Shown here: positions 42,461 to 50,470 of the stretch, piece after piece
How the letters are laid out: every line of letters begins with the position of its first letter
Position numbering within the stretch: the first letter of the stretch is position 1
Assembly: GCA_900545925.1 (NCBI GenBank)
Contig: URAZ01000015.1
Location: 13,906 to 77,905 of the forward strand
DNA length: 64,000 bases
Reading direction: 5' to 3'
Source: an uncultured Eubacteriales bacterium
GTDB lineage: Bacteria; Bacillota; Clostridia; Oscillospirales; Oscillospiraceae
Position numbers and translations under genes: made by a program
The notes under the pieces: generated by a model
Told to the model about the DNA's origin: nothing
Database searches by the model: none
The model's input: only the letters and a program-made list of their open reading frames with translations

Positions 42461-43642
42461 ATGAACATTGAGAAAAGACGCGCCGAAATCGCCGCGCGCA
42501 AGGCTGAAATCCGCAAGCTGCTTACCGATGACAAGAACGCCGACATTGACGCGCTGGAAAAGGAACTGCGCGAACTGAATGAGGAAGATGCAGGACTCGA
42601 AAAGCGTCAGGCAATCGAACGTATGCTGAATTCCGGCTCGGCTACGGGCAATCCCATCGAAAACCCCGTCGCCGCCCGCAGCCTGCCCGTAGAGGATACG
42701 GAAAAGCTGTATCGTTCCGCATGGCTGAAAACCTTGCAGGGCAAGTCCCTGACGGACGATGAAAAGCGCGTTTATGAGCAGCGCGCGTATTCGACCGCTG
42801 CAAACTCTGCGCTGCCCATCATCCCGGAAACGACTGCGAATCAGATCATCAAGAAAATGTACGAGGTCGCCCCGATTTTGCAGCGCTGCAAAATCTTCCA
42901 CGTCCCCGGCAATTTCAAATTCGCCGTCGAAGGTACGAACAGTGACGCGGCGCTCCACACGGAGAACGCAAGCATTACCGCCGCTTCCGACAGCCTGACC
43001 TCCGTTTCCCTGACGGGCTACGAAATCGTCAAGCTGGTCAAGGCATCCCGCGCATCTTCCGAAATGGCGCTGTCCGCGTTTGAAAGCTACATTGTCGAAG
43101 TGATTGCCGAATCCATCGCCCGCAAAATCGAAAATTACATCTTCACGGGTACGGGCAGCGACCAGCCGGGCGGCGTGAAGGTCGCGGGCAAGGGTACAAG
43201 CGGCGCATACACGAACGGCACAGATCAGGTGACAGTTGCAAAAACGGAATCCCTTACAGAAGAAAATGTAGTTTCGCTTTACGGTATGCTTGCGTCCGGC
43301 TATGAGCGAAATGCCGTCTGGTGCATGAACAAGGCGACGTTCTTTACTGATTTCTTCCCGCTGATGAACAAGTCGAAGAACAACCTCATCGAATTCGCAG
43401 GCGGCAAGTATTACATCATGGGCGCAGAGGTCTACTTCACTGGTTCGCTTGCGGCACATGAAGCGTACTACGGCGATTTCGAGTACATCATCGGCAACTA
43501 TTCGCAGGACATTACGGTTGTCCGCTCTGAGCATTCCGGGCTTGCAACCAACAGCATTGATTACCTCGGCGCGTGCGTCTTTGATTGCAAGCCGGTTGCC
43601 GGACTCGGTGCATTCGTGCATCTTACGAAAGCAACGGCGTAA
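42461..43642 (+). CDS. Major capsid protein (HK97 fold)
   Basis: A 393-residue capsid protein. Residues ~1-105 form a charged coiled-coil delta domain (ALEKELRELNEEDAGLEKRQA) that the protease removes, followed by the HK97-fold shell (ALPIIPETTANQIIKKM start, ESIARKIENYIFTGTG). Order portal-protease-capsid is the HK97 arrangement. Confidence 0.95.
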   Translation: MNIEKRRAEIAARKAEIRKLLTDDKNADIDALEKELRELNEEDAGLEKRQAIERMLNSGSATGNPIENPVAARSLPVEDTEKLYRSAWLKTLQGKSLTDDEKRVYEQRAYSTAANSALPIIPETTANQIIKKMYEVAPILQRCKIFHVPGNFKFAVEGTNSDAALHTENASITAASDSLTSVSLTGYEIVKLVKASRASSEMALSAFESYIVEVIAESIARKIENYIFTGTGSDQPGGVKVAGKGTSGAYTNGTDQVTVAKTESLTEENVVSLYGMLASGYERNAVWCMNKATFFTDFFPLMNKSKNNLIEFAGGKYYIMGAEVYFTGSLAAHEAYYGDFEYIIGNYSQDITVVRSEHSGLATNSIDYLGACVFDCKPVAGLGAFVHLTKATA

Positions 43643-43657
43643 CGCGGAGGGCTGAAC

Positions 43658-43960
43658 ATGGCAGTTAGCAGCGAATATGTCGCGGCTATCCGTCAACGTT
43701 TGCGGCTGACAACCGACGATTTCGACAATGAAATTACCGACCTCATCAACGCCGCCCGCGCAGACCTTGCGCTCGGCGGCGTTGTTGAGGAAAAAGCGAA
43801 CGACGAAACTGACCCGCTGATTCTGAAAGCGGTCGAAACGTATGTAAAGGCTGAGTTCGGGCTTGACAACGATGATGCGGAGCGATACCGCGCATCGTAC
43901 AAAGAGCAGCGGAACGTTCTGACGCTATCGGATAAATACATTGTCGCGGAAGGAGGTTAG
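43658..43960 (+). CDS. Head-tail connector protein
   Basis: A 100-residue helical adaptor of the HK97 gp6/SPP1 gp15 type (RLRLTTDDFDNEITDLINAARADL). It joins portal and tail. Confidence 0.85.
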   Translation: MAVSSEYVAAIRQRLRLTTDDFDNEITDLINAARADLALGGVVEEKANDETDPLILKAVETYVKAEFGLDNDDAERYRASYKEQRNVLTLSDKYIVAEGG

Positions 43961-43981
43961 CCCGTTTATTGGCGCGATGTC

Positions 43982-44272
43982 GTGATACTCTGCGCCGTAG
44001 TCACGGACACGGACGCGGACGGATACCCGGCGGAAGTCGTGAAGGAAACGCGCGTTTTCGCGGACGTGCAATCCGTCAAGCGCACGGAATTCTACGCCGC
44101 AAAGCAGATCGGCATTGATCTTGCAATAACCGTGAAAGTCCGATACGGCGATTATGGCAATCAGGAACGTTTGCTGTTCAGCGGCAAGGAATACAAGGTC
44201 GAGCGGGCATACACGGACGCGCGCGAATTCTACACGCTGGAATGCTCTGAATTCAAGGAGGCAAGCGCATGA
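43982..44272 (+). CDS. Head closure protein, start codon uncertain
   Basis: A 96-residue (or 102-residue) SPP1 gp16-like head-closure protein; SVKRTEFYAAKQIGI is the family signature. The natural start seems to be GTT 43964 (VYWRDVV), seven bases after a perfect AGGAGG at 43951-43956, where related proteins have an ATG-YWRD start. GTT is not a known efficient start. The next possible start is GTG 43982, 25 nt from the ribosome binding site and truncating six residues. I give the GTG start; a mutated start codon is possible. Confidence 0.75.
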   Translation: MILCAVVTDTDADGYPAEVVKETRVFADVQSVKRTEFYAAKQIGIDLAITVKVRYGDYGNQERLLFSGKEYKVERAYTDAREFYTLECSEFKEASA

Positions 44273-44601
44273 ATGTCAACGAAACGCTGAAAACGATGTT
44301 TTCCGACCTCCTGCCGGTCGCCGCTGATACCTACAAGGGCAAAGCGACGGAATACATCGTTTTCAACTATACGGCTATCCCGGAAGATTTCGGGGACGAT
44401 GATGCGCAACACTGGCGCTATCTGACGCAGGTGCATTTATACGCGCCGCATGAAAAGAATTCGCTTGCGTACCGGCGGGAGATCACGCGGCGGCTTGTCG
44501 CCGGGGGCTTTACGCGCCCGACGATCACGCCCGCCTCCGATGAAACCGGGCAGCATTACGTTTTTGAATGCGAGATTTCCGGGGGCGTTGACGATGGCTG
44601 A
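44269..44601 (+). CDS. Tail terminator-like protein
   Basis: A 110-residue minor structural protein with an alpha/beta pattern (EYIVFNYTAIPEDF, HWRYLTQVHLYAP) like phage tail terminators that cap the tail tube. It overlaps both neighbours by a few bases. Confidence 0.7.
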   Translation: MNVNETLKTMFSDLLPVAADTYKGKATEYIVFNYTAIPEDFGDDDAQHWRYLTQVHLYAPHEKNSLAYRREITRRLVAGGFTRPTITPASDETGQHYVFECEISGGVDDG

Positions 44602-45016
44602 ATTATCGACACAGGGGCTTGACGGTCTGATTGACGATATGACGGCGCTTATGGAACTGCCAGACGAAACCGTTTTGGAAATGCTGACGGCGGAGGCGGA
44701 AGTGGTCGCCGCCGCGCAGCAGTCCGAAGCGCAGAGCATGGGCGTATATGCGACCGGCAAAACGGCGGGCAGTATTTCATACGACAAAAAATTGAAGGTC
44801 AAGGGCGCAAGCCGCGCAATCTACGTTTCACCGAAAGGGACGCGCAGCGACGGAAACAAGCGCCGCAACGCCGAGGTCGCATTCGTCAACGAATACGGCA
44901 AGGCTGGACAACCCGCCCGCCCATTCATCAATACAGCAAACGAAAAATCGGCAGACGCAGCCGTTGAAGCGGCAGCGGGTGTCTATGACAAGTATTTGAA
45001 ATCGAAGAATCTTTAG
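44594..45016 (+). CDS. HK97 gp10-like head-tail joining protein
   Basis: A 140-residue protein resembling HK97 gp10 (GKTAGSISYDKKLKVKG, AFVNEYGKAGQPARPFI). It takes part in head-tail joining. It overlaps the preceding gene by 8 nt. Confidence 0.82.
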   Translation: MAELSTQGLDGLIDDMTALMELPDETVLEMLTAEAEVVAAAQQSEAQSMGVYATGKTAGSISYDKKLKVKGASRAIYVSPKGTRSDGNKRRNAEVAFVNEYGKAGQPARPFINTANEKSADAAVEAAAGVYDKYLKSKNL

Positions 45017-45027
45017 GAGGTTACATT

Positions 45028-45621
45028 ATGGCACAGTTTGGAGCAAAACGCCCTGTTTTTGCGCCCATCAAGACCACGCCTGACGGCGCATTGCCGACGT
45101 ATGATTACGAAAAGAAAGTCACAATCGGCAAGCTGGTCAAGGCGGATTTGACCGTTACGAACGCTTCCGGCGAACTGTACGGCGACGATGCGCTTGCGGA
45201 AAAAGTCGATATGTTCGCGTCCGGCTCTCTGGCGCTGGAAACGGATGACAAGACAGACGAAGTACAAACCGCCCTGCATGGTGCGACGAAGGACATGGAA
45301 AGCGGCGAAGTCACGGACTCCGACGGCGACGTAGCCCCGCGCGGCGGTCTTGTGTATTACAAGGTCATCATGCGCAAGGGTATCCGCTATTTCAAGGGCA
45401 TCTTCCATCCCGAAACAAAGGCAATCCTCGGCAACGACAGCGCCGCAACAAAGGGTTCGTCTATCACGTTCGGCACGTCCAACACGACGTTTACGATCTT
45501 CCGCTGCAATTCCGGCGCATGGCGTATTACGAAGGAATTCACAGGTGACGGCGCGGAAGCGAATTGTATTGCGTGGTGCGATACGAAACTCGGCAAACCG
45601 ACAACGGGTGGCGGCGGTTAA
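45028..45621 (+). CDS. Major tail tube protein
   Basis: A 197-residue tail tube protein of the Clostridia siphovirus type (MAQFGAKRPVFAPI start, and YYKVIMRKGIRYFKGIFHP). It forms the hexameric tube stack. A good GGAGG site precedes it. Confidence 0.88.
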   Translation: MAQFGAKRPVFAPIKTTPDGALPTYDYEKKVTIGKLVKADLTVTNASGELYGDDALAEKVDMFASGSLALETDDKTDEVQTALHGATKDMESGEVTDSDGDVAPRGGLVYYKVIMRKGIRYFKGIFHPETKAILGNDSAATKGSSITFGTSNTTFTIFRCNSGAWRITKEFTGDGAEANCIAWCDTKLGKPTTGGGG

Positions 45622-45687
45622 ACAATCAGCAGAGCGGGCGCGCGGGTCAATTCCGCCGCCCGCTTTGGCGCTATGGAGGTAAAGACA

Positions 45688-46104
45688 ATGAAAGCGGCAA
45701 AAATCACGGTTGCGGGTACAACGTATTTCCTCGTCATGGACGGCGAAGCGATGTTTACCATCCGCGACATTTACGGCGGCACGCGCCTGATGCTGGAAAA
45801 GATGGAACAGGACACGCGCGAAGGTTTCCTTGAAACGTGCAACGCCGCCGCTATCCTTGCAGAGCGCGGCGAACTCGTCCGCCGCCGGTTGGGATATGAG
45901 CCGGGGCGCATCCCGGAACGCGACGATTTCGCGCTTTTGACGCAGCCGTATGAAATCGTCCCGCTGAAACGTGCGATTGCGAACGCAATCAAACTCGGTT
46001 ACGGGCGCGAGATCACAGCCCCCGGCGATGATGAAGTTGACGAAGGGCTTGAAGAATTGAATCAAAAAAAAACAAGATTCGCCGCGCGGACTATTACAGA
46101 ATAG
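45688..46104 (+). CDS. Tail assembly chaperone G
   Basis: A 138-residue protein upstream of the tape measure, the position of gpG of lambda. The zero-frame product ends TITE at TAG 46104. Near the 3' end a run of nine A (46064-46072) allows -1 slippage to make the longer GT form. Confidence 0.85.
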   Translation: MKAAKITVAGTTYFLVMDGEAMFTIRDIYGGTRLMLEKMEQDTREGFLETCNAAAILAERGELVRRRLGYEPGRIPERDDFALLTQPYEIVPLKRAIANAIKLGYGREITAPGDDEVDEGLEELNQKKTRFAARTITE

Positions 46105-46223
46105 CCGTTTTGTGCGGCATTTCCCCGGCTGATGCGCTGTTTATGCCGCCGGGGGAAGTATTTGACTTGTGGGAACTGTACCTTATCGCACACGGTAAAG
46201 GCAACAACGGGGAGGGTAACTGA
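45688..46223 (+). CDS. Tail assembly chaperone GT, -1 frameshift product
   Basis: After slipping back one base in the A9 run (zero-frame codons CAA AAA AAA ACA), the frame continues as KIRRADYYRIAVLCGISPADAL to TGA 46221-46223, adding about 50 residues. The extension is well formed, contains the usual tail-chaperone T-type helices and ends exactly at the tape measure start (TGATG). This matches programmed frameshifting known in lambda-like tail assembly genes. Confidence 0.85.
46063..46073 (+). promoter_or_regulatory. Slippery site for -1 frameshift
   Basis: C-A9-C at 46063-46073; A_AAA_AAA permits tandem tRNA slippage. No attempt was made to fold a stimulator downstream. Confidence 0.8.
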
Positions 46224-49000
46224 TGGCAACGCGCACAATATCAACGAAATTGCAGCTTGACGGCGAAGCCGAATACCGCGCGTCGCTAAAAAATATCAAT
46301 TCCGAACTCGGCACGCTGAAAAGTGAACTGAAATTGACAGAATCGCAGTTTGCGGGGCATTTGAACAGCTACGCGGCGTTGTCTGCAAAGGGCGAAACCC
46401 TCGCGGGTATGTATGACCAGCAGGAAAAGAAACTTGCCGCGATCAACAAAATTCTGTCAGAAGCAAAAGACGCGCAAAGCAAATTCGGGAACGAAGTCCA
46501 GAGCGCGAAAGACAAAATTGCAAAAACCGAAGCCGCCCTGAATGCGCTTGCGGATGCGGAGGGGGACACTTCCGAACAGCAGGCAAAATTGACGGCGGAA
46601 CTCGAAGAATACAAGACGGAACTTGCGACCGCCGAAGCGAATCAGCAGAAAGCGACGGAAGCCGTCAACAAATATCAGACGCAGGCAAACAGCGCCGAAG
46701 CCGAATTGAATAAACTCGGCAATGAGATCGACGAAAACAACAAGTGCATGGACGAAGCTGCAAAATCATCCGACAAATGCGCTGATTCCGTCGATAAATA
46801 CAGCGGCAAGGTCAAGAAAGCCGACGAAGATACGGAGAAGTTTTCCGAAAAGCTGAAAACCGGGCTTGTCGCCGGTGCGACGGCGGCAGCGGCGGCGTTT
46901 GCGGCGATCAGCGCGGCGGCGGTCAAGCTGGGCGTTGAAGTTGTGACCGCGTATGCGGATTATGAACAGCTTGTCGGCGGCGTGGAAACGCTTTTTCAGG
47001 ACAGTAGCGGCAAAGTCTTAGACTACGCGAATAACGCCTACAAAACGGCGGGTCTGTCTGCAAATGAATACATGGAAACCGTGACCAGCTTTTCCGCAAG
47101 TTTGTTATCCAGCCTCGGCGGGGACACGGAAAAAGCCGCAGACTACGCGGATAAAGCGATTACGGATATGTCAGACAACGCAAACAAAATGGGGTCTGAC
47201 ATGGACAGCATTATGAACGCCTACAAAGGATTTTCAAAGCAGACGTTCACGATGCTTGATAACTTGAAGCTGGGCTACGGCGGCACAAAAGAGGAAATGC
47301 AACGGTTGCTTGATGACGCGGAAAAGATTTCCGGCATCAAGTACGATATTTCCAGCTACGCCGACATTGTAGATGCTATTCACGTCATCCAGACGGAAAT
47401 GGGCATTACGGGAACGACGGCGAAAGAAGCGGAAGAAACGATTTCCGGCTCTATTGGAATGCTGAAAACGTCGCTTCAAAACCTCATTACCGGCATGGGC
47501 GACGCGGATGCAAATATTGACCAACTGTGCGATAACGTCGTAAATTCGTTCAAATCCGTCGTAAAGAATATTTCTCCCGTCATTCAGAATCTTGCAAAGA
47601 CGATTCCGAATGCAATGGAGGGGATTCTGGATGCGATCAGCCCGCTAATTCCTGAATTTCTGGAACTCGGCGTGAATCTGTTTGAAGCTCTGTTAAACGG
47701 CATCATAGATATGCTGCCGGAATTGAGCAGCACGGCGGCGGAACTGATTACAACGCTGATTACGGGCATCGTGGAGGCGCTGCCGCTTGTAGTCGAAGCG
47801 GCGGCGCAATTATTGACCGCGCTTGTTGAGGGTATCGGGGCGGCGCTGCCGACGCTGATTCCGGCGGCGGTGGAAGCCGTCACACAGCTTGTGCAATCCC
47901 TGATTGACAACATTCCGCTGCTTATTGAAGCGGCGTTACAGCTTGTCACAGGGCTTGCGGAGGACATCATTGAAGCGATTCCCGTATTGCTGGAGGCGCT
48001 GCCGAAACTGATTGACAGCCTGATTTCGGCGTTGCTTGAAGCCGTCCCGCAGATCATCGAAACGGGCGTGACGCTCCTGACCGCCCTCGTCACAAACCTT
48101 CCGACGATCATTCAGACGATCATTGCGGTATTGCCGCAGATCATCACAAGCGTCATTCAAACGCTTTTGACGCATTTGCCGGAGATCATTGACGCGGGTT
48201 TCAAGCTGCTTACGGCGCTGATTGACAATCTGCCGGAAATCATTTTGACCATTGTCGAAGCGCTTCCGGAAATCATTTCTGCAATCGTAAAGGCTTTGAC
48301 AGACAATATACCGCTTATCGTAGAAACCGGCGTGAAGCTGCTCACGTCCCTGATTACGAATCTTCCGCAGATCATCGCGGAAATCGTGCGGGCAATGCCG
48401 GAAATCATTACCGGCATTGTCAATGCGCTGTCCGAGGGCATTTCACAGGTCACGGAAGTCGGCGCAAACATTGTGCGCGGCTTGTGGAACGGAATTCAGT
48501 CCCTTGCCGGTTGGCTTTGGGATCAGGTTAGTAGTTGGATTTCCGGCATTTGGGACGGAATCAAGGATTTCTTCGGAATCGCATCCCCGTCAAAACAGAT
48601 GGCATGGGTGGGGTCTATGCTTGTCGAGGGTCTTGCGGGCGCAATCGACAAAGACGGCGAAAAAGCCGTTGCAGCCGTTGACGATATGGCGGCGGGCATG
48701 ATTGCGGAAGTCGAGTCCGAAATGGCAAAGGTCAACGCTTCCCTCGCGGATGGCATCGGGGACATTGAAACGGGCTTTACCGCGCGGGCGACCATTCAGG
48801 AGGTCGCCGCATCTATTCCGTCATCCCTGAACGCTGGACGCATGGGAGCGGGCGCGACCGCAGGCGGCGAAACGACCGTTACAAATCATTTCCACATTGC
48901 GGCGCTGCAAGTGCGGGAAGAAGCCGACGTGAAGAAGGTTGCAAAGGAACTCTACAATATGCAGAAAACGAAAACGCGCAGCAAGGGGGTCGTTACGTAA
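46223..49000 (+). CDS. Tape measure protein
   Basis: A 925-residue protein that sets tail length. The N-terminal third is coiled coil (~1-200), then hydrophobic stretches (~215-240), then a domain typical of Firmicute tape measures (EQLVGGVETLFQDSSGKVL). From ~450 to 740 there are many imperfect amphipathic repeats (LLTALIDNLPEIILTIVEALPEII-like, ~35 residues). It ends with a helical segment that contacts the distal tail. Confidence 0.95.
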   Translation: MATRTISTKLQLDGEAEYRASLKNINSELGTLKSELKLTESQFAGHLNSYAALSAKGETLAGMYDQQEKKLAAINKILSEAKDAQSKFGNEVQSAKDKIAKTEAALNALADAEGDTSEQQAKLTAELEEYKTELATAEANQQKATEAVNKYQTQANSAEAELNKLGNEIDENNKCMDEAAKSSDKCADSVDKYSGKVKKADEDTEKFSEKLKTGLVAGATAAAAAFAAISAAAVKLGVEVVTAYADYEQLVGGVETLFQDSSGKVLDYANNAYKTAGLSANEYMETVTSFSASLLSSLGGDTEKAADYADKAITDMSDNANKMGSDMDSIMNAYKGFSKQTFTMLDNLKLGYGGTKEEMQRLLDDAEKISGIKYDISSYADIVDAIHVIQTEMGITGTTAKEAEETISGSIGMLKTSLQNLITGMGDADANIDQLCDNVVNSFKSVVKNISPVIQNLAKTIPNAMEGILDAISPLIPEFLELGVNLFEALLNGIIDMLPELSSTAAELITTLITGIVEALPLVVEAAAQLLTALVEGIGAALPTLIPAAVEAVTQLVQSLIDNIPLLIEAALQLVTGLAEDIIEAIPVLLEALPKLIDSLISALLEAVPQIIETGVTLLTALVTNLPTIIQTIIAVLPQIITSVIQTLLTHLPEIIDAGFKLLTALIDNLPEIILTIVEALPEIISAIVKALTDNIPLIVETGVKLLTSLITNLPQIIAEIVRAMPEIITGIVNALSEGISQVTEVGANIVRGLWNGIQSLAGWLWDQVSSWISGIWDGIKDFFGIASPSKQMAWVGSMLVEGLAGAIDKDGEKAVAAVDDMAAGMIAEVESEMAKVNASLADGIGDIETGFTARATIQEVAASIPSSLNAGRMGAGATAGGETTVTNHFHIAALQVREEADVKKVAKELYNMQKTKTRSKGVVT

Positions 49001-49536
49001 TGATTGGATTTACATTCAACAACGTCCACAGCCGGGACATGGGCGTAGTATTCAAGTCCGATGACAGGACGCTGCTTCCGGCAAAACGAATCACGCAATA
49101 CAAGATTCCGGGCAAGTCCGGCACGTATGACATTGCAGACGGCTACGACAACCGGCAGATTTCATGCACAGTCGCTTTTGTTGGAGCGGGCAACGCATAC
49201 GCGGGCGTTCGGCAGACGGCGCGCGCCGTCGCGGAATGGCTCTCCGGCGACGGTCTGCTTATTTTCGATGACGAACCAGAAAAGGCGTACAGCGCAAAGG
49301 TCATTGACGGCATCGGAATTGAACAGATTGCCGTTACCGGGCATTGCAGCGTTACGTTTTTGTGTGAGCCGTTCGCGGAATCCATCGGCTACAACCAGAA
49401 AGCCGTGCAGTCCGTTTCCCTGCCGGATACGGTCACGATTAACGTAAAAGGCACGCAGGAAACCGACGGGCTGATTTACATTACAGCGCGCGGCACAATT
49501 ACGAATTTGACCGTTACACGGTTAAAGGTGAATTAA
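49000..49536 (+). CDS. Distal tail protein (Dit-like)
   Basis: A 178-residue protein (GFTFNNVHSRDMGVVFKSD start; IPGKSGTYDIADGYDNRQI) of the siphovirus Dit N-terminal type. It builds the hub between the tube and the baseplate. It overlaps the tape measure gene by 1 nt. Confidence 0.85.
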   Translation: MIGFTFNNVHSRDMGVVFKSDDRTLLPAKRITQYKIPGKSGTYDIADGYDNRQISCTVAFVGAGNAYAGVRQTARAVAEWLSGDGLLIFDDEPEKAYSAKVIDGIGIEQIAVTGHCSVTFLCEPFAESIGYNQKAVQSVSLPDTVTINVKGTQETDGLIYITARGTITNLTVTRLKVN

Positions 49537-49555
49537 AGAACGGAGGTATTTCAAC

Positions 49556-49936
49556 ATGAGCGCATTATCAAACGTCCACGCGACAAGTCTACTGAACACA
49601 TCCTTGCGCAGCGGCACGTACTACCTTGCATTGTTTCTGACTGACCCGACGGCAAGCGGAAACGGCACGGAAGTCAGCGGCGGCGGATACGCCCGCAAGA
49701 TCATCACGTTCGGCACGCCGTCGCTTGTGTCCGGCAAAGAACAGGTCACAAACAGCGCTGCCGTCGATTTCGGCACGATGACCGCAGACCTCGGCACGGT
49801 CGCGTATTGGGGCATCTACGATGCACAGTCAAGCGGCAATCTGCTTTGGTACGGCTCGTTTTCGCGCAGCAAGAACGTGTTGAGCGGCGACGCAATCACG
49901 GTTTCGACGGGGGCAATCGTCTGTACGCTGTCATAA
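49556..49936 (+). CDS. Phage tail fibre-type structural protein
   Basis: A 126-residue beta-rich protein (MSALSNVHATSLLNTSLRSGTYYLALF start; VAYWGIYDAQSSGNLLWYG). It resembles small tail-fibre proteins of gut siphoviruses. It probably trimerises. Confidence 0.75.
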   Translation: MSALSNVHATSLLNTSLRSGTYYLALFLTDPTASGNGTEVSGGGYARKIITFGTPSLVSGKEQVTNSAAVDFGTMTADLGTVAYWGIYDAQSSGNLLWYGSFSRSKNVLSGDAITVSTGAIVCTLS

Positions 49937-49948
49937 GGGGGCAAGACA

Positions 49949-50470
49949 ATGTTTAACCGCTCTGCATACAACAGAACATCGTTTAACCGTTCATCGTCCA
50001 TCGTCTTTGAATGGCTTGCGACGGCGAACGCGGAAACGGATGCGTCGGCGGCGGTCAAGATCATCCGGCATTTGAACGGAGCGGTCGAAGCGGTTGCAGA
50101 AGCGCGCGGCGTGATTATCCGCGTCGTGCTGCCGTCTGCCATTGCAGAAGCAGAATCATCCAGCGTGGGTGATTACATCCGCATACTGTTCTTTGACGCG
50201 ATGGCGGAAGCCGTAGCGACGGCGACCGCAACAGGCGTTTCAACGTACGGTTCGATCACGATGCAGTTTCCCGGTCTGACCATGACCGCCGGTGACGAAC
50301 TGATTATTGACACAGGACACATGACGATCACGCTGAACGGTGCGAATGTCATTGACCTTCTGAGCGATGACAGCGAATTTTTCAAGCTGAAACCGGGCGA
50401 AAACGACATTATCGTAGAGGGCGGCACGACGGCGGACATTAAAGTTTTGTGGAAAGACAGGTGGCTATAA
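49949..50470 (+). CDS. Putative tail protein, Dit C-terminal-like
   Basis: A 173-residue protein. The second half (SITMQFPGLTMTAGDELIIDTGHMTITLNG and LKPGENDIIVEG) resembles the C-terminal beta-sandwich of distal tail proteins; the first half is alanine-rich. It may complete the split distal tail module with the gene at 49000. Confidence 0.7.
   Translation: MFNRSAYNRTSFNRSSSIVFEWLATANAETDASAAVKIIRHLNGAVEAVAEARGVIIRVVLPSAIAEAESSSVGDYIRILFFDAMAEAVATATATGVSTYGSITMQFPGLTMTAGDELIIDTGHMTITLNGANVIDLLSDDSEFFKLKPGENDIIVEGGTTADIKVLWKDRWL

Noticed and set aside
42053..43696. A 547-codon minus-strand frame opposite the capsid gene
   Set aside because: Antisense shadow of a well-recognised major capsid gene.
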